Assembly: GCA_002339125.1 (NCBI GenBank)
Contig: DDJQ01000053.1
Coordinates: 1 to 18,245 of the forward strand
Source of the DNA: Alteromonadaceae bacterium UBA2620
GTDB lineage: Bacteria > Pseudomonadota > Gammaproteobacteria > Enterobacterales > Alteromonadaceae
DNA length: 18,245 nt
Direction of reading: 5' to 3'
Positions within the stretch are counted from its first letter, which is position 1. Each line of letters starts with the position of its first letter. Shown here in pieces: positions 1-7,027 of the stretch. The notes beneath the pieces are model-generated. The model did not search any database. It saw nothing but the letters and a program-made list of their open reading frames with translations, and had not been told where the DNA came from. The position numbers and the translations under genes were made by a program.

Positions 1-294
1 AGGCAATCCGATTTGGTTGCTCGTTTTGGTGGAGAAGAGTTTATTGTGTTATTGGCCGATCAGTCCTTAACCGAGGCCAAGCTCATTGCTGATAAGATCT
101 GTCAGTCATTAAGCGAGACTAAATGGGCCGATGCCGCCGCCCCACTCACTATCAGTATTGGTTGTGTTGAGGCGAGTCAGGCCCGGGATCCGGACCAACT
201 GTTAAAACTCGCCGATGATGCGTTGTACCAGGCCAAGGCCAACGGCAGGGATCAGGCTGTCATGGCTGGCAGCAAAGTAAGCTATCTGACTTAA
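1..294 (+). CDS. Diguanylate cyclase (GGDEF domain), C-terminal fragment
   Basis: This is the 3' end of a gene whose start lies outside the window; 97 codons are open from base 1. The fragment carries the GGEEF form of the diguanylate cyclase active-site loop (residues 10-14). An RxxD motif (RQSD) sits five residues before it, which is the position of the allosteric c-di-GMP inhibition site. The later stretch with LLKLADDALYQAKANGRD is the usual GGDEF C-terminal helix. The family makes cyclic di-GMP from two GTP. An intact GGEEF and I-site suggest an active, product-inhibited enzyme, but any N-terminal sensor domain cannot be seen. The TAA stop overlaps the rmuC stop from the other strand by four bases. 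Confidence 0.93.
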   Translation, partial: RQSDLVARFGGEEFIVLLADQSLTEAKLIADKICQSLSETKWADAAAPLTISIGCVEASQARDPDQLLKLADDALYQAKANGRDQAVMAGSKVSYLT

Positions 295-1733
295 TCCTGT
301 TCGTCAGCTTCATCATCACTGGTATCGGCCAGGCGTTTGCTGGGTTGCACACCCAGGGCACGGAACTGCTCAACCTGACGCACCAGATTGCCCCGCCCGC
401 TGGTTAATTTATTCAGCGCGGCATCGTAGTGTTTCTGCGTGCTTTCTACCGCTTTACCAATTTTTTCCATATCACCCACAAAACCTGCAAACTTATCGTA
501 TAGCTTGGCTGCATGCTGGGCGATTTTCTGGGCATTCTGATTTTGATACTCGTACTGCCAGATGTTATTAATGGTGCGTAGTGCTACCAGAAGGTTGGTG
601 GGCGAAACCAGCATAATGTTATTATTCAGCGCCAGCGTAACCAGTTCCGGATCGCTTTCTACCGCCAATAAAAATGCGGGTTCTACCGGAATAAACATCA
701 GTACATAATCCAGTGAGCGGATCGCTTCCAGCTCATGGTAATCTTTTGCGCCCAGCGCTTTAATGTGGGTGCGCAATGAGTTTACATGTTCTTTTAAATA
801 GCGCGCCCGTTCATCGTCGTTATCACTGTTAAAATACCGTTCATAAGCAGCCAGACTCACCTTGGAGTCGATGATCACGTCTTTATCATTAGGCAGATGA
901 ACCACGACATCCGGCTGCTGTAATTTGCCCTGTTCGTTGCGAGCAGATACCTGAGTCTCAAATTCATGGCCTTCGCGCAACCCGGATTCTTTTAAGATGC
1001 GTTCCAGTACGACTTCGCCCCAGTTACCCTGTTGCTTATTATCGCCTTTTAAGGCGCGAGTCAGCGCAGCAGCATCTTCAGTGATTTGCTGATTCAGTGC
1101 TTTTAGACCCAGAATTTCGGTTTTCAGCGAGGCACGTTCCTGCCCCTCTTTCACGTATTGATCGGTAACCTGCTTCTTGAAGCCTTCAATCTGATCTTTT
1201 AACGGGTTGAGCAGCGCATCCAGGCGGGTTTTACTTTCATTGCCAAAGCTTTCCGCCTTTTGCTGGAAAATTCGGTTCGCCAAATTTTCAAATTGCTCCT
1301 GTAAGCGTTTTTCGGCTTGTTGCAGGGTGGTGAGCTTTTCTTCATGGGACTTCTCTGCGGCATCAAAGGCGGCCTGCCTTGCGTCACTGGTAGCTTTTAA
1401 TTGCGTATAATCGGCCTGCAGGGCTTTCAGATCGCGTTGTAATTGCTCACGCTGTTGCTGAGTTTCTGGTAGTAGCGCCGCTTTAGCAGATTGTTCCTGC
1501 AGCGAGATCTGAAGTGATGAGAGCTGTTGTTTAAGCTCGCTGATATCCTGCCGGGCTCTTTGTTGTACAGCGTCCAGATAATGTTGTGCCTGCTCCAGTT
1601 GCTGGGCGATTAACTGTTGCTCCGCCAAAGCCTGTTGCGCCTGCGCCCTGCCCTGAAATCGGCCGATTACCAGGCCAATAATTAATGCCAGCAGTGCTGC
1701 GCTGGCAGGAATAATAATATTAAGGTGTTCCAT
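291..1733 (-). CDS. rmuC: RmuC family protein (DNA recombination/genome stability)
   Basis: A 480-aa protein, close to the usual RmuC length. It has an N-terminal membrane anchor (about residues 5-24, IIIPASAALLALIIG). A long Gln/Glu/Lys-rich coiled coil follows (about 30-225). Next comes the conserved RmuC domain, with GNWGE near 236, PDVVVHLP near 274 and DVIIDSK near 285; the last resembles a PD-(D/E)XK nuclease-like core. RmuC limits inversions and rearrangements at short inverted repeats in E. coli; its biochemical activity is inferred from the fold. I chose the ATG at 1733. An in-frame TTG at 1754 would add seven residues but lies against the terminator stem and has no ribosome site. 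The gene converges on the cyclase gene and lies downstream of the fumarase, separated by a terminator. Confidence 0.93.
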   Translation of the reverse strand: MEHLNIIIPASAALLALIIGLVIGRFQGRAQAQQALAEQQLIAQQLEQAQHYLDAVQQRARQDISELKQQLSSLQISLQEQSAKAALLPETQQQREQLQRDLKALQADYTQLKATSDARQAAFDAAEKSHEEKLTTLQQAEKRLQEQFENLANRIFQQKAESFGNESKTRLDALLNPLKDQIEGFKKQVTDQYVKEGQERASLKTEILGLKALNQQITEDAAALTRALKGDNKQQGNWGEVVLERILKESGLREGHEFETQVSARNEQGKLQQPDVVVHLPNDKDVIIDSKVSLAAYERYFNSDNDDERARYLKEHVNSLRTHIKALGAKDYHELEAIRSLDYVLMFIPVEPAFLLAVESDPELVTLALNNNIMLVSPTNLLVALRTINNIWQYEYQNQNAQKIAQHAAKLYDKFAGFVGDMEKIGKAVESTQKHYDAALNKLTSGRGNLVRQVEQFRALGVQPSKRLADTSDDEADEQD

Positions 1734-1757
1734 TACCAAGCTGAATGACTTCAATAA

Positions 1758-1787
1758 AAAAACGGGTAACTCATGTTACCCGTTTTT
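1758..1787 (-). terminator. Rho-independent terminator after the fumarase gene
   Basis: A perfect 13-bp inverted repeat, AAAAACGGGTAAC (1758-1770) and GTTACCCGTTTTT (1775-1787), with a TCAT loop. Both strands end in a run of T, so it could work in both directions. It lies 46 bases beyond the fumarase stop and just before rmuC, so rmuC probably needs its own promoter or read-through. Confidence 0.85.
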
Positions 1788-1797
1788 GACTTCGGTT

Positions 1798-1815
1798 TAA
1801 GCGAAGAATCGCTTA
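1798..1815 (-). other. Small stem-loop just downstream of the fumarase stop
   Basis: TAAGCGA (1798-1804) and TCGCTTA (1809-1815) form a perfect 7-bp stem with an AGAA loop, 18 bases past the fumarase stop. No T-run follows it, so it is probably not a terminator itself. A role in protecting the mRNA 3' end ahead of the real terminator is a guess. Confidence 0.45.
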
Positions 1816-1833
1816 TTCGGTATTAAATGCTGG

Positions 1834-3363
1834 TTATTTAGACAGTGCTTCATCCAGTTCAGCAATTTTAGCTTTCCAGATAGCCGGGCCAGTCTGGTGA
1901 GCGTTGGCACCAGTAGAATCTACTGCCACGGTTACCGGCATGTCTTCTACTTCAAACTCGTAGATGGCTTCCATCCCTAAATCTTCAAAAGCAACTACAC
2001 GAGCTTTCTTAATAGCTTTAGATACCAGGTAAGCTGCCCCGCCCACTGCCATCAGATAAACTGACTCGTGTTTAGCAATGGATTCAACGGTTGCCGGGCC
2101 ACGTTCGGCTTTACCAATCATGCCTGCAATACCTGTTTTTTCCAGCATCATGTCGGTGAATTTATCCATTCGCGTAGCAGTAGTCGGGCCAGCCGGGCCA
2201 ACTACTTCGTCACCTACTGCATCAACCGGACCAACGTAGTAAATAAACTTGCCGTTAAGATCCACGCCTTCCGGTAAGCCTTCACCGTTTTCCAGCATGG
2301 TCTGAATGCGCTTATGAGCGGCATCACGGCCGGTTAACATCTTGCCAGACAGCAATACGGTTTCGCCCACTTTCCATTCTTTAATGTCTTCCTTGGTCAC
2401 TTCGTCCATGTTTACACGACGAGTGTTTTCGCTGACTTCCCAGGTAACTTCTGGCCATTCTTCCAGTTTAGGCGCTTTTAAATCTGCCGGACCACTGCCG
2501 TCGAGATAGAAATGCGCGTGACGGGTTGCCGCGCAGTTCGGGATCATGGCTACTGGCTTAGATGCGGCGTGAGTCGGTACCGATTTAATTTTCACATCCA
2601 CCACGGTAGTTAAACCACCGAGGCCTTGTGCGCCGATACCCAGTTTGTTTACACGCTCGTAAATTTCCACCCGCAGTTTTTCATCGGTGGTTTGTGGGCC
2701 GCGTTCAATCAGTTCCTGAATATCAACCGGATCCATCAGGCTTTCCTTGGCTAAAACGGCAGCTTTCTCAGCAGTACCACCAATACCCAGGCCAAGCATA
2801 CCAGGCGGACACCAACCAGCGCCCATGGTAGGTAAGGTTTTCAGTACCCATTCAACAATATCATCGCTGGGGTTTAACATTACCATTTTAGATTTGTTCT
2901 CAGAGCCGCCGCCCTTGGCCGCGATCATCACTTCTATTTTATCGCCTGGCACGGTGTCGATATGCACTACCGCCGGCGTATTATCTTTGGTGTTCTTACG
3001 GGCACCGGCAGGATCTTCAACAATCGACGCCCGCAGCGGATTATCCGGGTTTAAGTATGCTCGGCGGGTACCTTCATCAACCATTTGCTGAACGGTCATG
3101 TCGGTTTTATCCCAACTTACGCCCATACCGATTTTTACGAAACAGGTAACAATACCGGTATCCTGGCATAACGGGCGTTTACCCTCGGCTGACATACGTG
3201 AATTAATCAGGATTTGCGCCATGGCATCTTTTGCCGCCTGGCTTTCTTCCTTGAGATAGGCCTGTTCAACAGCCTTCACATAATCAAGTGGGTGGTAATA
3301 AGAAATGAATTGCAGCGCATCTTCGATGCTATCGATAAAGTCTTGTTGACGAATTACGGTCAT
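1834..3363 (-). CDS. Fumarate hydratase, class I ([4Fe-4S], FumA/FumB type)
   Basis: A 509-aa single-chain class I fumarase that interconverts fumarate and L-malate in the TCA cycle. The N-terminal (alpha) domain holds three Cys expected to bind the [4Fe-4S] cluster: C66 (PLCQDTG), C185 (GAGWCPPG) and C277 (IPNCAATRH). Their spacing of 119 and 92 residues is close to that of known FumA-type enzymes. The C-terminal (beta) domain starts near residue 320 and includes GKMLTGRDAAHKR and YVGPVDAVGDEVVGPAGPTT. The ATG at 3363 is preceded by AGAGGA at good spacing. As an iron-sulfur enzyme it should be oxygen- and iron-sensitive, unlike FumC. It is divergent from pabB and followed by a strong terminator, so it is probably transcribed alone. 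The family is certain; choosing between the fumA and fumB names is not possible here. Confidence 0.96.
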   Translation of the reverse strand: MTVIRQQDFIDSIEDALQFISYYHPLDYVKAVEQAYLKEESQAAKDAMAQILINSRMSAEGKRPLCQDTGIVTCFVKIGMGVSWDKTDMTVQQMVDEGTRRAYLNPDNPLRASIVEDPAGARKNTKDNTPAVVHIDTVPGDKIEVMIAAKGGGSENKSKMVMLNPSDDIVEWVLKTLPTMGAGWCPPGMLGLGIGGTAEKAAVLAKESLMDPVDIQELIERGPQTTDEKLRVEIYERVNKLGIGAQGLGGLTTVVDVKIKSVPTHAASKPVAMIPNCAATRHAHFYLDGSGPADLKAPKLEEWPEVTWEVSENTRRVNMDEVTKEDIKEWKVGETVLLSGKMLTGRDAAHKRIQTMLENGEGLPEGVDLNGKFIYYVGPVDAVGDEVVGPAGPTTATRMDKFTDMMLEKTGIAGMIGKAERGPATVESIAKHESVYLMAVGGAAYLVSKAIKKARVVAFEDLGMEAIYEFEVEDMPVTVAVDSTGANAHQTGPAIWKAKIAELDEALSK

Positions 3364-3389
3364 GGCGTCCTCTTATTTTTAGGCTCACA

Positions 3390-3418
3390 TAGTCATCTAG
3401 ACGAAGAATCCGTATACT
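3390..3418 (+). promoter_or_regulatory. Candidate sigma-70 promoter facing pabB
   Basis: TAGTCA (3390-3395), a 17-base spacer and TATACT (3413-3418) make a good sigma-70 match pointing toward pabB. The spacer starts with TCTAGACGAAG, so the region contains AGTCATCT followed by AGACGAAG. This resembles two adjacent 8-base MetJ boxes, but only 11 of 16 positions match the AGACGTCT consensus. The promoter is called from sequence alone. Confidence 0.5.
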
Positions 3419-3423
3419 ACCGC

Positions 3424-3489
3424 ATGTCGACAACTGGCACCATTAAAACCATCTGCGACTTTGGTGGAGTGAACGTACTCTGCCGGTAG
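3424..3489 (+). CDS. Possible 21-codon leader ORF upstream of pabB
   Basis: An ATG at 3424 opens a 21-aa reading frame (MSTTGTIKTICDFGG then VNVLCR) ending at TAG 3487-3489. The ATG is five bases after the candidate -10 hexamer, about where transcription would start, so translation would be leaderless. There is no ribosome site. I do not recognise the peptide. It has no run of a regulatory amino acid and I see no attenuator downstream. It may be chance. Confidence 0.2.
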   Translation: MSTTGTIKTICDFGGVNVLCR

Positions 3490-3539
3490 CAGCAGGCTTG
3501 CCGTTAATTTGTTAGTGATAAATACAAGAAAAGAATTGA

Positions 3540-4958
3540 ATGCCACAGTCCCGATTTTCATTTCCGACAGAGACGCTGCATATCACCCCGGTAACACTGC
3601 CGGCTAACACGCCGCTGCAAGCCGTTTTTCAGCAGGTTGCCGGTGACGACTGGAGTTTGTTGTACGACTCCGGCACCTCTACGCAGAGCAACAGCCGCTA
3701 CGATATCGCCTTATGGTCTCCGGCCCTCACCATCACCACCAAAGCGGGCACAACTGAAGTTCGGGCGCAGGGTGATACGCTTGAAACCATTGCCTGCAAA
3801 AATGAGCCACCGCTGGACACGGCAAAACGCTATTTCACGGCTTTTCAGCAGAGTATTACGCCAGAAGCACAGAGCCAACAATATGACGAACTCCCATTGG
3901 TGCTCGGACTGGCCGGATTTTGCAGTTACGATCTGGGCCGCGATTACGAGAGTCTGCCGGCCCTCAACCCCGACGAATACCAATGCCCGGAAATGGCGCT
4001 AGGGATATACAACCGTGCGCTGATTCATGACGTTCAGGAAGACTGCTGGTATTTTTGTCACACCAGCAACGTTGCCGTCCCCGATTTTAACCAATGGATA
4101 GCCAGTCCGTCTGCGCCTTTTACTATTAAAGGTGGCTGGCAGAGTAACATGACTCAGGCTCAGTACTGTGAAGCCCTATCAGCAGTGCATGATTACCTGG
4201 TGGCCGGTGACTGCTACCAGGTGAATTTTGCGCAACGCTTTAACACCAGTTACGAAGGTTGTCTGTGGGCAGCTTATCGCACCCTCACGCAAGCCAACAG
4301 CGTGCCCTTTTCAGCGTTTATGCGCGTTGCCGACAGCGCTGTACTGAGTTTATCACCGGAGCGTTTTATTCAGTGCCGTAACGGCGTTATTGAAACCAAG
4401 CCGATTAAAGGTACCCGGCCCCGTTTTGATAGCCCGGCCGATGATGCCGCCAGTGCCCAATCGCTGTTAAGTGCCGAGAAAGACCGGGCCGAAAACCTAA
4501 TGATTGTTGATTTGCTGCGCAATGATATCAGCAAACACAGTGCGCCTGGCAGCCTGCAGGTGCCTGAGTTGTTCAAGCTTGAAAGCTACCCGGCAGTGCA
4601 TCACATGGTTACCCGGATCACCAGTAAACTGGCCCCGGGGAGCCATCCTCTGGATTTGCTTGCCGGCTGTTTCCCCGGCGGCTCTATTACCGGCGCGCCA
4701 AAAATTCGCGCGATGGAAATTATTGAAGAGTTAGAGCCTAATCGCCGGGGCATTTATTGTGGCAGCTTTATGTATCTGGGCTTAAAGAACGATCTGGACT
4801 CAAGCATTTGTATCCGCACGTTACTGGGTGAGAGAAACCAGCTGTTCTGCTGGGCCGGCGGTGGTATTGTGCTCGATTCCGATGCCGATGAGGAATATCA
4901 GGAAACCCTGGATAAGGTCGCTCGCATCCTGCCGGTGCTGGAGGCCAGCTGTGAATAA
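3540..4958 (+). CDS. pabB: Aminodeoxychorismate synthase component I
   Basis: A 472-aa chorismate-binding enzyme. With the PabA glutaminase it aminates chorismate to 4-amino-4-deoxychorismate, the precursor of p-aminobenzoate for folate. An N-terminal domain (about 10-190) is followed by the chorismate-binding domain. This has PIKGTRPR at 288-295, with K290 in the place of the PabB catalytic lysine; the PIKGT form separates PabB from anthranilate synthase (usually PIAGT). It also has LLRNDIS at 325-331 and GGSITGAPK at 380-388. The ATG at 3540 has only a weak purine-rich site before it. It is the first gene of a pabB–nudL–sdaA row, the order also known in E. coli, and its stop overlaps the nudL start. 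Confidence 0.95.
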   Translation: MPQSRFSFPTETLHITPVTLPANTPLQAVFQQVAGDDWSLLYDSGTSTQSNSRYDIALWSPALTITTKAGTTEVRAQGDTLETIACKNEPPLDTAKRYFTAFQQSITPEAQSQQYDELPLVLGLAGFCSYDLGRDYESLPALNPDEYQCPEMALGIYNRALIHDVQEDCWYFCHTSNVAVPDFNQWIASPSAPFTIKGGWQSNMTQAQYCEALSAVHDYLVAGDCYQVNFAQRFNTSYEGCLWAAYRTLTQANSVPFSAFMRVADSAVLSLSPERFIQCRNGVIETKPIKGTRPRFDSPADDAASAQSLLSAEKDRAENLMIVDLLRNDISKHSAPGSLQVPELFKLESYPAVHHMVTRITSKLAPGSHPLDLLAGCFPGGSITGAPKIRAMEIIEELEPNRRGIYCGSFMYLGLKNDLDSSICIRTLLGERNQLFCWAGGGIVLDSDADEEYQETLDKVARILPVLEASCE

Positions 4959-5529
4959 GGCCGCTTTCCTGCACCGCTTTCATTCGTCGCCGCCGCTGGC
5001 GGTGAGTGATGATTACCCGCTTACTCATGCCGGGCGTGCAGCAGGCGTTCTGGTGCCGCTTATTGACCGGCCGGAAGGTCTTACGGTGCTGCTCACTCAA
5101 CGTGCCTTACACCTGGCTCACCACCCCGGGCAAATTAGTTTTCCTGGCGGTAAACAGGAAGAGCAGGATAAGGATTTAATAGACACCGCTCTGCGTGAAG
5201 CCTGGGAAGAAATTGGCTTGCCCCGGCAAAATTGCCAGGTGATCGGGGTAATGCCGGAGCACCGCACTATCACCGGCTTTTGTATCACTGCCGTAGTCGC
5301 GATTGTTGAGCCTGAATTCGATATCATTATCGATAGCAATGAAGTGAGCGACACCTTTGAGGTGCCACTGGCGTTTCTGCTGGATACCAATAATTATATC
5401 ACCGAGCATTTTCATCGCGGACCGCTCACCAACCCGGTTCACTTTATTCCCTGGCAAAATCGCATGATTTGGGGTGCTACAGCTGCCTTGTTACGAAATC
5501 TGGCGTCAATTTTTACTGATAATAATTAA
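4951..5529 (+). CDS. nudL: Nudix hydrolase, CoA pyrophosphatase type
   Basis: A 192-aa Nudix protein, the same length as E. coli NudL. The family cleaves CoA and related dinucleotides into 4'-phosphopantetheine and 3',5'-ADP. LLTQRALHLAHHPGQISFPGG (residues 48 on) matches the UPF0035 signature of CoA-specific Nudix enzymes, and REAWEEIGL (82-90) is the metal-binding Nudix helix. One usual basic residue of the signature, the Arg in LLTxRSxxLR, is Ala here (LAHHPG). I chose the GTG at 4951 because GGAGG lies six bases before it and it gives the family length; upstream in-frame starts lie inside pabB. The GTG overlaps the pabB stop by eight bases, so the two are translationally coupled. Confidence 0.93.
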   Translation: MNKAAFLHRFHSSPPLAVSDDYPLTHAGRAAGVLVPLIDRPEGLTVLLTQRALHLAHHPGQISFPGGKQEEQDKDLIDTALREAWEEIGLPRQNCQVIGVMPEHRTITGFCITAVVAIVEPEFDIIIDSNEVSDTFEVPLAFLLDTNNYITEHFHRGPLTNPVHFIPWQNRMIWGATAALLRNLASIFTDNN

Positions 5530-5602
5530 TTGCCACACAATAAGCGCACGGCTTATCAATAGAAATTCTCATGCTACCATTAGGTTAACTGGTTTGCTCT
5601 GG

Positions 5603-5618
5603 TGCCCGTACACGGGCA
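5603..5618. promoter_or_regulatory. GC-rich palindrome in the sdaA upstream region
   Basis: TGCCCG (5603-5608) and CGGGCA (5613-5618) form a perfect 6-bp dyad around TACA, 39 bases before the sdaA ATG. A GATAAT (5628-5633) and a TACAAT (5634-5639) follow as possible -10 elements, with no good -35. The dyad sits about where the -35 would be, so it may be an operator or activator site. It has no T-run and is not a terminator. Confidence 0.35.
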
Positions 5619-5656
5619 AAATGGAATGATAATTACAATAATGGTAAACGCATCTA

Positions 5657-7027
5657 ATGATTAGTGTATTTGATATGTTCAGTGTGGGCATTGGCCCATC
5701 CAGCTCACATACCGTTGGCCCGATGAACGCGGCCGCGGAATTTGTTGATGAACTAAAACGCCAGCAACTCATCAACCGTGTTACGCATTTAACCACCGAG
5801 TTATTCGGTTCACTGGGTCAGACCGGAAAAGGTCACGGCAGCGGAAAAGCGGTTATTCTGGGTTTGCTCGGAGAGCGCCCTGAAACCATTGATGTCGACA
5901 GTATCGACACCAGGCTGGCGGATATTGACACAAACGAATCCCTTAATCTTGGTGGCGAGAAATCGATTCGCTTTCCACGTACCAAAGCCATAGTGTTTCA
6001 TCGGCGTAAAACCCTGCCCCGCCACGCTAACGCCATGAGTTTACACGCCTTTGATGGTGAAAATCTGCTTTTGTCACAAACCTACTATTCTATTGGTGGC
6101 GGGTTTATCGTACGTGACGATCAGTGGGATGTGGCCAGGCAGGAAGCCAAACAGATTAGCAGTACCGTGCCCTTTAGTTTTCGTACCGCGAATCAGTTAC
6201 TGAGTCTGTGTAAAGAACAAGGCTTAAGTATCAGCGCGTTAATGCTCAAAAATGAACAAGCGCTGCATCCGGGCAAAGATATCAAGACCCGCTTACAGGA
6301 ACTGTGGATGACCATGGACGCCTGTATCGAACGCGGTATCGAAAGTGAAGGTATTTTACCCGGCGGACTAAAAGTCATGCGCCGCGCGCCTTCGCTTTAT
6401 CACCGGCTAATGACCGAATACAGCGGCGATCCCATGCAACCTCTGGATTGGGTTAACCTGTTTGCCCTTGCAGTAAATGAGGAAAATGCCGCCGGCGGCC
6501 GGGTAGTAACCGCGCCGACCAATGGTGCCGCGGGGATCATTCCGGCAGTACTGAAATACGTCGACAAATTTGTTCGCCCGGTTGATAAAGACATTGCCAG
6601 CCGGTTTTTGTTAACCGCCGGGGCAATCGGCATTTTATACAAAGAAAATGCCTCGATTTCCGGTGCTGAAGTAGGCTGTCAGGGCGAAGTAGGTGTTGCG
6701 TGTTCTATGGCTGCCGGCGCCTTAACAGAAGTACTGGGCGGTAATATTGCGGCGGTCGAATGTGCTGCTGAAATTGGTATGGAGCACAATCTTGGTCTCA
6801 CCTGTGATCCGGTGGGTGGTCTGGTACAGGTGCCCTGTATCGAGCGAAATGCCATGGGCGCCATCAAAGCTATTAATGCATCCCGCCTCGCCCTGCGTGG
6901 TACCGGCGAACAAAAGGTGTCTCTCGATAAAGTAATTAAAACCATGCGCGATACCGGCGCCGATATGAAAACTAAATACAAAGAAACCGCCCGGGGCGGT
7001 CTGGCAGTGAATATTATTGAGTGTTAG
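5657..7027 (+). CDS. sdaA: L-serine dehydratase, single-chain iron-sulfur type
   Basis: A 456-aa enzyme that deaminates L-serine to pyruvate and ammonia using a [4Fe-4S] cluster. The N-terminal ACT-like beta domain starts at the ATG, with the family motif GIGPSSSHTVGPMNAA (11-26). The catalytic alpha domain holds GRVVTAPTNGAAG (near 281-293) and the cluster Cys C341 (GCQGEVG), C383 (TCDPVGG) and C394 (VPCIERN), the spacing known for this family. It is last in the pabB–nudL–sdaA row but lies 127 bases from nudL, with its own possible control palindrome. The start has no clear ribosome site but the protein aligns from its first residue. Its TAG stop lies inside the 3' end of the converging pectate lyase gene (14-bp overlap). 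Confidence 0.95.
   Translation: MISVFDMFSVGIGPSSSHTVGPMNAAAEFVDELKRQQLINRVTHLTTELFGSLGQTGKGHGSGKAVILGLLGERPETIDVDSIDTRLADIDTNESLNLGGEKSIRFPRTKAIVFHRRKTLPRHANAMSLHAFDGENLLLSQTYYSIGGGFIVRDDQWDVARQEAKQISSTVPFSFRTANQLLSLCKEQGLSISALMLKNEQALHPGKDIKTRLQELWMTMDACIERGIESEGILPGGLKVMRRAPSLYHRLMTEYSGDPMQPLDWVNLFALAVNEENAAGGRVVTAPTNGAAGIIPAVLKYVDKFVRPVDKDIASRFLLTAGAIGILYKENASISGAEVGCQGEVGVACSMAAGALTEVLGGNIAAVECAAEIGMEHNLGLTCDPVGGLVQVPCIERNAMGAIKAINASRLALRGTGEQKVSLDKVIKTMRDTGADMKTKYKETARGGLAVNIIEC

Noticed and set aside
2747..3091. 114-codon open frame on the plus strand inside the fumarase gene
   Set aside because: It is antisense to a fully conserved fumarase, has no ribosome site and no recognisable product.
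5641..5664. Seven-codon ORF (ATG GTA ... TAG) overlapping the sdaA start
   Set aside because: No ribosome site, not in the sdaA frame, and short enough to be expected by chance.
6986..7000. Near-palindrome ACCGCCC-G-GGGCGGT close to the sdaA 3' end
   Set aside because: It lies inside the conserved C-terminal coding sequence (TARGGLA), has no loop and no T-run, so it is explained by codons.
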